Under the pieces are notes generated by a model. The model worked only from the letters and a program-made list of their open reading frames with translations, did not search any database and was not told the DNA's origin. Positions 9,378 through 18,848 of a stretch of DNA of 64,000 nucleotides are shown here, in pieces. The stretch covers positions 62,001 through 126,000 of the forward strand of contig VFIW01000092.1 of NCBI GenBank assembly GCA_006386115.1. The letters are read 5' to 3'. Source of the DNA: Globisporangium splendens. Lineage: Eukaryota; Oomycota; Peronosporomycetes; Pythiales; Pythiaceae. Within the stretch, counting starts at the first letter, position 1; every line of letters begins with the position of its first letter. A program made the translations under genes and the position numbers.

Positions 9378-10703
9378 ATGAGAATTGCCACAACGACGCC
9401 AACACACATGAACAGCTCCAGTCCCGGCCTCGATGACGCCACGAAAGCGATGCCTCATTCAGGCAGCACCAGCAATACCAACAGCTCCACCAAAGAGAAA
9501 GAGCCTTTCAAAGCGTGTCCGGAGCTCTACGCACCCGCGCGACTTGCTCCAAAGGTGTACGAGCTCTTCCGCACTCGATCGCTCGTCATCGACGTGCTCG
9601 CACGCGAATGCGTGCTGCTCGTACTCTTAGCTGCAAAGATCATGAGCAGTAGACGTCCTAGAAGCTGTAGTGAGGATGAAGCTAGTGGTAGCACCAGTGG
9701 TTTGCCCCGCGTGGGGATCATCGGCGGCGGTCACGTGGGCAGTGCCGTGGCCATGGCGCTGCTCAGACACCAGTACCCGATGGACAAGCTCGTGATCTCG
9801 ACGCGGCAGCCTGAGCGCATCCCGAAGTGTGACGCGCTACAAACTGCACAAGCTCGGACGCTGTTCCACGCTATCCCCAAGTACTACGACAATGCGCGTG
9901 CGAGCAAGGAGAGTGACATGCTCGTGCTCTGCATGCCGCCGTCGCAGCTCAAGTCCGTCGCGATCCAGATCAAGCACGCGCTCTGCGTACCCGACCAGCC
10001 AACACTCGTGGTCAGCGTGCTTTGTGGTGCGAGCGTCGACGCACTCCAGAAGGCGTGCGGCTCGAAGCTTGTCACACGCACCAAGGTGCACGTCGCCGCA
10101 CTCACGGCATCTGGCGGCATTACTGCCAGTGTTGACGCTGACAAGGAGCTCTTTGAAGACGTAGGTAATGGTGCAGGAGGATACCTTGAAGAATGCGTCA
10201 ACGAAGAACAAGATGGAGATCAAGACAACAAAGAAGATCGTCGCACTGCCACCAGCCTCGTGATCCCTCTACCAAGCAGAGCATCAACAGTGCCATGACG
10301 CTCGCAATACGAGAACTCGGTACGATGCAAGAGACCTTGGTGGCATAACTGATACCTTGGTCAGGTTGCTGAGACTTTTTGGATGTCCTCTTATGATACG
10401 AACAAAACAGGGCGGACCGATGAGGACGTGGTGGTGCTCGTGCAGCTGCTGACTGAGTTGGGACGTCGCGTCGGACGTGATGACGCGGTCCACATCGCGC
10501 GTACCGCAGTGTTCGGATACGAAACCGAAGCTTCTGCCACGCAAGACGCGTGCAACGAGCAACTGGAAGTTCGTCCTCGTTCTCAGGAGGAGGACGGGGA
10601 TGCGAAGAACAATGGTGAGTGGCTGACGGGGTGGGACCAATTGCTCGTGGCCATGCAGACGCACATGGCGGCGCTTGGACGCAGATTTGAGGACGGAGGC
10701 TAG
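9378..10703 (+). CDS. NOXRED1: NOXRED1-like NADP-dependent oxidoreductase
   Basis: Exons 9378-10160, 10280-10319 and 10411-10703 join in phase to 371 residues. A longer open frame upstream begins with TTG, so the ATG at 9378 is used. The core is a Rossmann fold with VGIIGGGHVGSAVA (about residues 113-126) followed by VISTRQPERIP, which suits NADP phosphate binding. A DMLVLCMPPSQLK segment and a VVSVLCGAS strand follow. This is the pyrroline-5-carboxylate reductase/F420-oxidoreductase-like fold of NOXRED1. Intron 1 (119 bp, donor GTAGGT) removes an in-frame stop; intron 2 (91 bp) has a GTACG donor. The small middle exon is the least certain part. The substrate is unknown. Confidence 0.72.
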
Positions 10704-11672
10704 ACAGGTAGGTGAGACTTTGATACTTAGTTGATATCTACGTACTTCAATGACGAATACGGATCGAGCTGGGGGAAACACCACGACCATCGTAACCTTT
10801 GTGAGCGCTAAAGCAAATCCAGCAGGACTCGAAGACACTGGCAGACTGTATGCAAATGGAGTGAGCATTTCGACCTCGACACATGGCGTCAGCATCTGCT
10901 ATGACGCATAAAGAGACGGAATAACGGGGAAGGACGCTGATACGATAGAAATCAGATTCTTTTTGTTTCCGCGAACGTGACAAAGAGAGTCAAAGTAACG
11001 CTTCTGTTTCGCCACCAACGGCAGCACCACCGTCCCAATCACGCGCTCTGTCCGCATTCCATATTCCATTTGCACAATCCACGCCGCTGTGTGGGATATA
11101 CATGTCGAAGCAGCATCAACAATGCGGTCAATGCGAGGTGCATGTCCATATCCACCTCTCGTTTTTGTTCTTTATGTATCGCCATCATCTTCCGCCTTCC
11201 TTTTCGTTTTTATATTCACGGATTCCGCGATGCCTCCCTCCTACTGTCGCCTCCAGCATTTACACACAAAAGTTCTAATTTATTCCTTCTCATTCCCCAC
11301 AGATGTGCCAGGGATCCTTGCTGTCATTTGTCTCATTGTGCCATTCTGTTCATATGCGAGCGTTTCACAAATGCTGGCCACCATTTTCATTAGGATTTCT
11401 GTGTGAAATCTATATGGCGGATCCTATGCAGGCAGTCAGTCATAAGCAATGGATGGACTCCTGGTGTCCATCTGGTGGCGGATGTGGAGCAGGCATCTGC
11501 GAAAAATAAAGTGCTCATATCCCATAAAGTGGCCAATGTGCCAATCTCCAATGTGTTAATGTTCCAAAAATTCTGCACAGCGAGAGAGAGGGGCTCACAT
11601 CCCCCTTCCTCCTCCTCCTCCACCAACCACTCGCTTTACACACCGACTGACCAGAAGATCTGCATACACGCT

Positions 11673-11706
<34 letters not shown>

Positions 11707-12281
11707 AAATCACTTGACGAATGCATGCAAAGGCGCATACATTGCATATTCGTTTTGCACACATATTCACTTGATGCAGTTCATTATGGAGTCATGGAGC
11801 CAGTATTTGACTCAGATTTATAACGAATTTCTACATGACTCTTTGTGGCAATCAAGCCATCGAGACAGTCAGTTCGCACATATGATTTGGTCCCACTCGC
11901 AATAGTAGCCCCTATCATACAAACCTCAAGTCAAAATCGCGCAAAAACAGTCCCTTCTTCTTCTCCCCTCCCAAAGTTCTCGTCCTTCCTCCTTCTTTCT
12001 ATTCCGCAGCCTAGAGCCTCCTCGCGGTCGCCCCGTCGTGCCTTCGTGTCTTCGTTCTCGCGCGCTTCCATCCTCCTCACTTGCCGATTCGCTTGGACAA
12101 CCACCACCTCCCCCGCCCAGGAGAACCAACGCCAACACCCACAGGCTCAGCTTGAAGCGCCTGTGAGTACAATTCACAAGGAAGAAAGCCGTCACCTGAT
12201 ACTTTTGTCTCTCTTTGATACCTGTCTGATCCCAGCCACCCGTTCGTAGCTCTTCGAATCTGTATACAATAGCAGGCAAGA
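10704..12281. other. Intergenic region without a credible gene
   Basis: About 1.6 kb of non-coding DNA. It holds TGATAC motifs at about 10722, 12200 and 12217, a CA/TA microsatellite, and a pyrimidine-rich tract (about 11955-12060) that probably belongs to the promoter or 5' leader of the gene at 12282. Open frames here are short and lack family features. Confidence 0.6.
11673..11707. repeat. CA/TA microsatellite
   Basis: About eleven CA units followed directly by about six TA units. Likely length-polymorphic; no function inferred. Confidence 0.9.
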
Positions 12282-14078
12282 ATGGCGTCAAGTGCGGCTG
12301 GGAACAACAATGAGGACGCGCTGGCGAGACTGCAGTCGCGCTTTGCGCGCCGCCTGCGCGTCGTGACGGAGCCCAAGCACAGCAACAAGATGCACCGCAC
12401 GCGCACGCTGAGCGAGTTGATCCTGCTGTCTAGTCCGCGCTCGTCCATGAGTCCGCGCGTCACGCCGCGCCACAACCGCTTCGACATGGACATCGAGGTG
12501 AGCTCGTTCTTCGCGGACGGCGAGGGCGTCGTCGACATTCTGGAGGCACGTCGCCGCAATGGCTTCATGACGTCCATGTCGTCGTCCACGTCGTCCATCG
12601 TGGAAGAGACCGCGCCGGGCTCGCGTTCGAGCGATTTTGACGAACACGAAGATGATGATGAGGAGAACAACCAGGAGACCCACGAGAACCGCGATGAGGA
12701 CGAGCCGATGAACGAGCCTGAGAACGAACCGCTGGAAGAGATCGAGCCGGAGCCGATGCCAGAACCGGCGGAGAACGCGCACAGCGTCGGCCAAGTGATC
12801 GACATGCTCTTTGAGATCCACTCGGCACTCAAGACGCGCCATTTGGGCCAGCGTACTGCCGCTTCGGCGCTTGCGGCGTCCAATTTGGTGTCGACGCTCG
12901 CGTACCCGACGCCAGAACCGATCCCGCGCGACGAGCAGCTCGAGACTATGGAGAACACGCGCAAGATGCTCGAGTGCGCGATCTGCCAGGAAGTGTTTAC
13001 GAGCGCGACCGAGGCCACGTGCTGCGGTCAGATCTTCTGCAAGGACTGCATCGAGCGCTGGGTGAGCGAGCGCGGCTCGTGTCCAATGTGCCGCGAGTCG
13101 ATCGGGTTTTCGCTGCTCGTGGCGTCGCGTCACGCACAGCGCATGGCGAACGAGATGAAGGTGTCGTGCCCGTACTGCTCGGAGTCGATGAAGAAAGCCG
13201 GGCTCGCAGACCACATGACCACGTGTGATATGGCTCCTGTGGAGCCCCCACCGCCAGCGGACGTTGCGATCCGCAACCTGTTGGTGTCGACGGCGCGCCT
13301 GAACATGGCGTTCCTGTCGCGGTTCCTCATGGCGCCATCGCCGCCACAGGCGCTCATGATGCAGTGCTACATCCGCACTCGCGGTGGCGGCAACTACGAG
13401 CTGTACACGCAGGACACGGACACTTTGCTGTGCACGGCCGTGCGTCGTCGCCAGTACGACATGTCGGTGAGCTTCTCGATCTACTTGGCCAACAATCTGG
13501 AGAACGACCGCAGCAACCAGAGCTCGACCAACGCGACCCAGGTCGCGCGTCTCGAGAAGAACTACATGGGGTCGCAGTACACGATGTTTGACACGACGGG
13601 CGAGCAGCCAGTGGAGCTCGGCGCGGTGCAGTACGCCGCTACTTTCGGCAAGAGCCCTCGCCAGATGCGCGTGGCGCTGCCACTGGTCCAGGAGATCCCC
13701 GAGGTCGACAGCAGCGTGGACGGTGCGCCGTCGTGGGAAGTGCAGCCGTGGACGCCGAGCAGCAAGGACGACACGATCCTGGCGCAGGTGGAGAACCCTG
13801 CGGACCCGACCAAGGCTTTGCACCTGATCAACAAGCCGCCCGTGTGGATCGAGTCGCTCGAGGCGTACTGCCTGGACTTTGGCGGCCGCGTGGCCGCTGC
13901 TTCCGTCAAGAACTTTTTGCTGTCGCACCCGGACGACATGGACAAGACGCTGATGCTCTTCGGCCGCACGCAGGACCGCCAGGTGTACTCGATGGACTAC
14001 AGCCACCCGTTCACGCCCGTGCAGGCGTTCGCGATCGCGCTGAGCAGCATGGATTCGCACCTCGTCACGTTTGACTAG
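12282..14078 (+). CDS. RING-zinc finger-Tubby protein, probable E3 ligase
   Basis: A single exon of 598 residues. Residues 1-225 are Ser-rich and then strongly acidic (about 118-165). A RING-type finger spans about 232-270 (CAICQ, CCGQIFCKDC, CPMC); the usual histidine position is taken by Gln. A TRAF-like C2HC finger follows at about 296-315 (CPYC...HMTTC). From about 357 to the end lies a Tubby C-terminal domain, with the diagnostic final block FGGRVAAASVKNF, LMLFGRTQ, YSMDYSHPFTPVQAFAIALSSMDS. Tubby domains bind phosphoinositides; RING fingers recruit ubiquitin E2 enzymes. A membrane-tethered ubiquitin ligase role is inferred. In plants Tubby is usually joined to an F-box, so this pairing looks like a parallel solution. 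A long antisense frame is a codon-bias shadow. Confidence 0.88.
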   Translation: MASSAAGNNNEDALARLQSRFARRLRVVTEPKHSNKMHRTRTLSELILLSSPRSSMSPRVTPRHNRFDMDIEVSSFFADGEGVVDILEARRRNGFMTSMSSSTSSIVEETAPGSRSSDFDEHEDDDEENNQETHENRDEDEPMNEPENEPLEEIEPEPMPEPAENAHSVGQVIDMLFEIHSALKTRHLGQRTAASALAASNLVSTLAYPTPEPIPRDEQLETMENTRKMLECAICQEVFTSATEATCCGQIFCKDCIERWVSERGSCPMCRESIGFSLLVASRHAQRMANEMKVSCPYCSESMKKAGLADHMTTCDMAPVEPPPPADVAIRNLLVSTARLNMAFLSRFLMAPSPPQALMMQCYIRTRGGGNYELYTQDTDTLLCTAVRRRQYDMSVSFSIYLANNLENDRSNQSSTNATQVARLEKNYMGSQYTMFDTTGEQPVELGAVQYAATFGKSPRQMRVALPLVQEIPEVDSSVDGAPSWEVQPWTPSSKDDTILAQVENPADPTKALHLINKPPVWIESLEAYCLDFGGRVAAASVKNFLLSHPDDMDKTLMLFGRTQDRQVYSMDYSHPFTPVQAFAIALSSMDSHLVTFD

Positions 14079-15767
14079 ACAATGTCGAGAGCGACGAACG
14101 AACTCCATATCTATTAGGACGTTAAGCACCTAGCAAGCTCCACGCGCGCATCCAAAGCAGCCATAGACGACAGACCAAGTGTACTATCCTAGACAAAGAC
14201 AAGAAGGTGTAGAGAATGCTCGTGGATTAAACGAATTAGTGTACAGTAATAAACGTTAATGTTTTCTTTTTTAGCATTGTCTTTGCTCCCGTGATTTTGA
14301 TGCAATTGTGAGATTGTAAGCGCGCAGGTCTCTCTAATGCATGCAAGATTGACAGCATGTTGCACTTGACCGTGGCGCTCCTGAGGCAGCCTACTGCAGC
14401 AATGGGCTTTGGCGGCACCCATGCGGTGCGAACAGGGTCCTTAATGGTGCGAAAAGAAAAGAAAGCTGTATGAATGCTTGCGGCGTCATTCGAAAGAGAG
14501 CCACAACCTTTCAAGATCTTCAACTATTGCGTTGCAAAGCGTCAACTGTGGAACTCGAATGACTGGCAGGATTCTCGACGCTCTCGGCTTCCACGAGCAC
14601 AGCCTGTCGAACGAAGTCAAGTGGCCATCACGAGTGACTGGAGTGGCATATTCATGCGTATCTACTTCTGCGGGGCCAATTGCGGTGCGAGAGCATTTGT
14701 GCCGGGGACTGACTGACAGGCAGCAGCAGCTCCTGTACGCACCGAATGGACAGCAGCGGCTTTACTTGTCGAACACAGCATTTTGCATCCTTCGGCGCCG
14801 TCATCTTCATGGAAAGCCCTGCACGGATAACGCATTCGCAGGCGACTAATCGTTGGCAAATGTATGAAGGAGGGAGGGGTACTATTGCATTCTGTATGGT
14901 CAGTTGGGGGTATCAATGATGAAATTATAGCCAATCAGAGACGATAAAATGCGTGACAACGTCATGACAAGCGATGTAGAGTGATGATCGTGTCGTCACT
15001 GTCGTGGCCTTTCGAACGCATCAGTCCGCCAATCAGCGCACTGAAGACCGCAGATGGCCCACCTGTTTTGCGTGGCCCACTTCTTCCATAAAATCTCTCT
15101 AAATTTATATAGAGACTGTGTGTCAAACGAAATGACGTTTCCAGTTCTCCATGTCAATTCGCACAGAGCTGCTACAAACGGATAATTGAATAAACGCGAT
15201 ACAAATATGCAGGTTTTCAGTATGTCTGCAGCATGTCAAAACCTATGGTAAATGATATCCCTCTCGAAATGCATGATGCAGGAGACTACAATACCGAGAG
15301 GGAGTGCAAGAGCTGGAACCAGTGGCTCTGCACCTCTGCCCACTTCACCACTTGCTCACTCGCAAATTCGCCACCTCTCCCGCACTCGCCTGCTCTTCCT
15401 TCTCGCATCAGGTAGCGTGCTCTCCCTCTCTTCAGCAGCGCGCACGCATGCACCCAGCAGTGTCTGTATGCGTGCGTGCTGTGCATATATGCGTATCTGT
15501 GTGCGTATTGGTGGCTATGCTGGCGAAACTAACATGAACTCAGCGAGGGGTGCCGCGCTTCGACCGATGGACGAGTTCCTCGCGCCGACCGGCTGAGATC
15601 ACACCCTTAATCACCTGATCCGGGTCATACCGGCGGAGGGACTGCTGGCCGTTTTAACCACTTGTTGCTGCCTTTTTCCTCTGTGTGGTGCGCGCATATC
15701 CGTCCGACGTCGTGTCCCGTTTTGATACCAACTCAAGAAGATACCAAAGTATCAACCAACTGACGAC
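14079..15767. other. Intergenic region without a credible gene
   Basis: About 1.7 kb. An AATAAA-type signal lies near 14249 after the RING-Tubby stop. The stretch 14900-15240 is AT-rich, with TATA-like sequence near 15107. The last 60 bp before the symporter start carry three GATAC/GTATC motifs. I see no conserved open frame. Confidence 0.6.
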
Positions 15768-17289
15768 ATGCTCTCGACTGCCGCGACGTACACGACGATG
15801 ATCGTGACACTCGTGGTCGTCGCCGCGTACGCGATCATCGTGAGCCGCGCCATGGAAGTCAACTCGCTCAAGAACTTCCTCAGGTCCGCTTTGTCTCTGT
15901 GGTATCACACATAAGTATCAAAAACTCACGCATTTCTCTTTCTGTTGGTATCACACGACAAACTCTAGCGCCAAGAACTCGCAGACAGCGTTCCGTCTCG
16001 CGTGGTGCTTCTTCTCCGCAGGCATGGGCTCGTGGACGCTCTTCTCGTTCCCGGAGATCGGCGTGCTCGCCGGCTCGTGGGGCGTGATCGGTTACACGCT
16101 GTCGGGCGTGCTCGGCATGCTCGTGCTCGGCTGGGTCGGCCCGTACACGCGCGCGATGCTGGGCAACGGGGTGACGCTCACGGACTGGGTCAACAACCGC
16201 TTCGGCCGCACCATGCAGATCTACGTCGCGCTCATCTCGGTCTTCTACCAGTTCATCTCGCTCGCGTCCGAGTTGACGTGCGTCGGTCAGCTCGCTTCGA
16301 TCCTCTCGCCCGACTCGCACCCGGTCGTGCCGATCATCTGCGTTGCCATCATCACGAACATTTACCTGGTGATCGGCGGCTTGCGCGCGAGTCTCGCGAC
16401 CGACGTGTGGCAGGGCATCGCCGTTGTGTCGCTCGTGTTCGTCGTGCTCATCGCCATGGCGTTCACGGTGCATGTGCCTGCGGGTGCGTGGAAGGAGACC
16501 AATGTCGCGGCGTTCACGACCACGGGCTTTGAGACGCTCGTGACGCTCTGCATTGCAGTCACGGCGTCCAACTTGTTCTTCACGGGATTCTGGCAGCGCG
16601 TGTTCTCGGGTGCCGACGACGCGACCGTGCGCCGCGGCGCCGTGTACGCGTGCTTCATCATCATCCCGTTCACGGTTGCGCTCGCGCTCTCGGGCATGGT
16701 CTCGTTCCTGGCGTACCCGGACGGACTCTACTTCTTCTCGATCTTGCTGGAGATGGGCCGTGGCTGGCAAGTGCTCGTGGCTATCGCCATCGCGTCGCTC
16801 GCGAGCTCGGTGTGCGACTCGATCCAGATCGGCATCTCGGCCGAGATCGTGGCCAACTTCCCTGGTCTCACGCTGCTCCATGCGCGTTTGATCTGTCTGG
16901 TGCTCAACGTCCCGGCGATCGTGATCGCGACCAAGGCATACGACATCCTCAAGCTGTTCCTGATTGCCGATTTGCTGTGCACGGCTGCCGTCGGTCCCAT
17001 GCTGCTCGGTGCCTGGAGACGCGCGACTGTCATGGGTGCGCTCGCTGGATCCGCTGCGGGCTTGGCCACGATCTTCGTCTGCGGTGTGGCGTACAGAGGC
17101 ACGTTTGTTGGCGGTTTTGAGTGGTTTGTGCTCCCTGATGGTCTCTACGCGTCGAGCTCGATGGTCACGTTCATCGTGACTCTGATCGTGCCGACGGCCA
17201 CGACGGTGCTCGTGTCGCTCGCGATGCCCGTGGAGAAGCCGTTCCGCAGCGACTACATGCCCGCGATGACGCCTGTTAACCTCGCCTAA
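15768..17289 (+). CDS. Sodium:solute symporter family transporter
   Basis: Two exons, 15768-15883 and 15969-17289, give 478 residues. The 85-bp intron (GTCCGC...TAG) sits in phase and carries three GTATCA motifs. The protein is almost entirely membrane helices, about 12-13. The first follows the start (TTMIVTLVVVAAYAIIV), and later ones include the AFRLAWCFFSAGMGSWTLFSFPE region typical of SSS transporters near the substrate and sodium sites. The pattern fits the solute:sodium symporter family, whose eukaryotic members include DUR3 urea transporters. At 478 residues it is shorter than usual DUR3 proteins, so the substrate is not assigned. It sits at the plasma or an internal membrane. It converges on the SDR gene 116 bp downstream. 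Confidence 0.85.
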
Positions 17290-17405
17290 GAGTGAGAACG
17301 CAACAGCAAGAAGAGAGAGAGAGAGAGGCGAGTAACCAGCACCAACAAGACGAGTTTTGATACTCTTTGATACTTTTCGTGTTCTTTTTTGTTTTTGTTT
17401 TCTGC

Positions 17406-18389
17406 TCATGTATGCGCCTTCAGTGGCCAGCTGCCCTTGTTCTCTTTCACGAAGCTTGTGAACGTGCGCGCAGGTTTCCCCAGCAGCACGTCGACCGTGT
17501 GCGTCACGTCGGCGTCGGCGCCATTCTCCAGAGCGCGCGAGAGCTCAATCTCGGCTGCGATCGCGTCAGGACGCACGCCCTGGATCCACCGCGCCGTGTT
17601 GACGGCCCAGAGCGGGAAGTACGAGTAGCGCACGCGGTCGCCAATGCCTGCAGACAACTCCTGCGCCACCTGCTCGTACGTGAGTGCGTCTGGGCCAGTC
17701 ACATTGAACGTTTCGATTGTTGATTTGGTATCATCGCCACTGCCACTGCGATTCTGCTTCAGTAACCGCGAGACGATCACCTCGGCCGTGTCCATCGGGT
17801 GCACGAACGCCACTTTGCCGTGCTTGACCGACACCGAGAGCGTGCGACCACACACCATGTCAAACAAATGTCCATACAGCAAACTGTCCATGCTCGTACT
17901 CGACCGCACAATGTCCACGCGGATCTGTGGGGACAACGCCGCTGTCTGCAGCGTCTGCTCGATCTGCCAGTGCGCGCGGCCGAGCGCGAACGCCACGTTC
18001 TTGCCGACGAGCCCCGCAGCACCCGACACTTTGACAATATGCTGCATGCCGTCACTGCCTTTCGCAGCGTCCACCAAGGCGCTCTCCGTAGCATACAACG
18101 CGTCAGGATCCTGCAGTCCGCTCGACAGCACGACGCCGTTGCAGTTCTCCATGGCCTCGGCGAGGTCGCTCGGGCTGCGCATGTCCACTACGCTGGGCTT
18201 CTCTGGTACCAACTGGGGGAACGTGTGCGCGAGCGCCTGCACGGTCTCGCGCGCTGCGGGGCTCGCGTCCGACGCCACCGCGACGCGGAACGCGAGCGAC
18301 GCATTAGCGGAAGCCGTGGTGGCGGCGCGCAGGATGTGCGCGTGCAGTCCCGAGTGCTGCGCGATCGGCAGCAGGAAGCGCTGCGCCAT
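17406..18389 (-). CDS. Atypical NmrA-like NAD(P)-binding SDR protein
   Basis: The ATG at 18387-18389 (MAQRFLLPIAQHSG) gives 327 residues. A longer frame upstream runs through a hexanucleotide repeat and is not likely translated. Features of atypical short-chain dehydrogenases (NmrA/QOR2-like) are VVDMRSPSDLAEAMENCNGVVL, the HIVKVSGAAG strand, HWQIEQTLQ, VHPMDTAEV and a TFNVTGPDALTYEQVAQEL segment. The usual N-terminal GxxGxxG dinucleotide motif is missing: the first strand reads LHAHILRAATTASANASLAFRV. Cofactor binding may be lost or unusual, and the protein may be a sensor rather than an enzyme. It shares a divergent 459-bp upstream region with the dynein intermediate-chain gene. Confidence 0.8.
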   Translation of the reverse strand: MAQRFLLPIAQHSGLHAHILRAATTASANASLAFRVAVASDASPAARETVQALAHTFPQLVPEKPSVVDMRSPSDLAEAMENCNGVVLSSGLQDPDALYATESALVDAAKGSDGMQHIVKVSGAAGLVGKNVAFALGRAHWQIEQTLQTAALSPQIRVDIVRSSTSMDSLLYGHLFDMVCGRTLSVSVKHGKVAFVHPMDTAEVIVSRLLKQNRSGSGDDTKSTIETFNVTGPDALTYEQVAQELSAGIGDRVRYSYFPLWAVNTARWIQGVRPDAIAAEIELSRALENGADADVTHTVDVLLGKPARTFTSFVKENKGSWPLKAHT

Positions 18390-18848
18390 TGTTCTCCTTT
18401 CTTTTGCTTTTGCTTTTGCTTTTGCTTTTGCGACTCTGGAGGAGGAATCTTCAACATTAGAAACCCTTTTTATGTTGGCTATTGAGACGCTTGATATGCT
18501 CACTTGTTTGTGTGCAATTGAGATAGACCTCTTTATGCAAGGCAACGTTCTATGGAGGTCCAGAAATAGCAACTTGCCAAAGCCGAAGTGTGAAATGGCT
18601 GATCTGCCAAAGTATCAAACGGCAAATCCTGACTCAGATCGATTTATGCCAAGTATCTCACATCTAACAGAAGTACCAGGTAGAAATTACTCGAAAGTAT
18701 CAGAAGGATGGTATCATTCCAAAGTATCAAGTACCATTTCATACTGGAGTATTGGTACCAAGTGTCAGCGATACGACCTTTCGGGTACCATCCTCACCCA
18801 AATTTCTCCACCATTTTCTATCGAGCTCCATCCGAGAAGCGAGCGAGT
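18390..18848. promoter_or_regulatory. Divergent promoter rich in GTATCA motifs
   Basis: Between the SDR and dynein genes, GTATCA or a close form occurs at about 18614, 18653, 18698, 18711 and 18724, often preceded by AA and followed by A. The same motif recurs at the flanking genes. A regulatory role is inferred from spacing and repetition, not shown. Confidence 0.5.
18401..18430. repeat. Hexanucleotide tandem repeat, five units of CTTTTG
   Basis: Five perfect units lie 11 bp upstream of the SDR start codon, in its 5' leader. Read on the minus strand they would encode alternating Lys-Ala, which explains the artificial N-terminal extension of that frame. Confidence 0.9.

Noticed and set aside
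12288..14129. 613-codon open frame antisense to the RING-Tubby gene
   Set aside because: Arg/His/Val-rich composition with no domain, mirroring the GC-rich third-position bias of the plus-strand gene.
15880..17409. 509-codon open frame antisense to the symporter
   Set aside because: Extreme Arg/Glu/His/Asp composition from reading hydrophobic codons backwards; the membrane protein on the other strand is clear.
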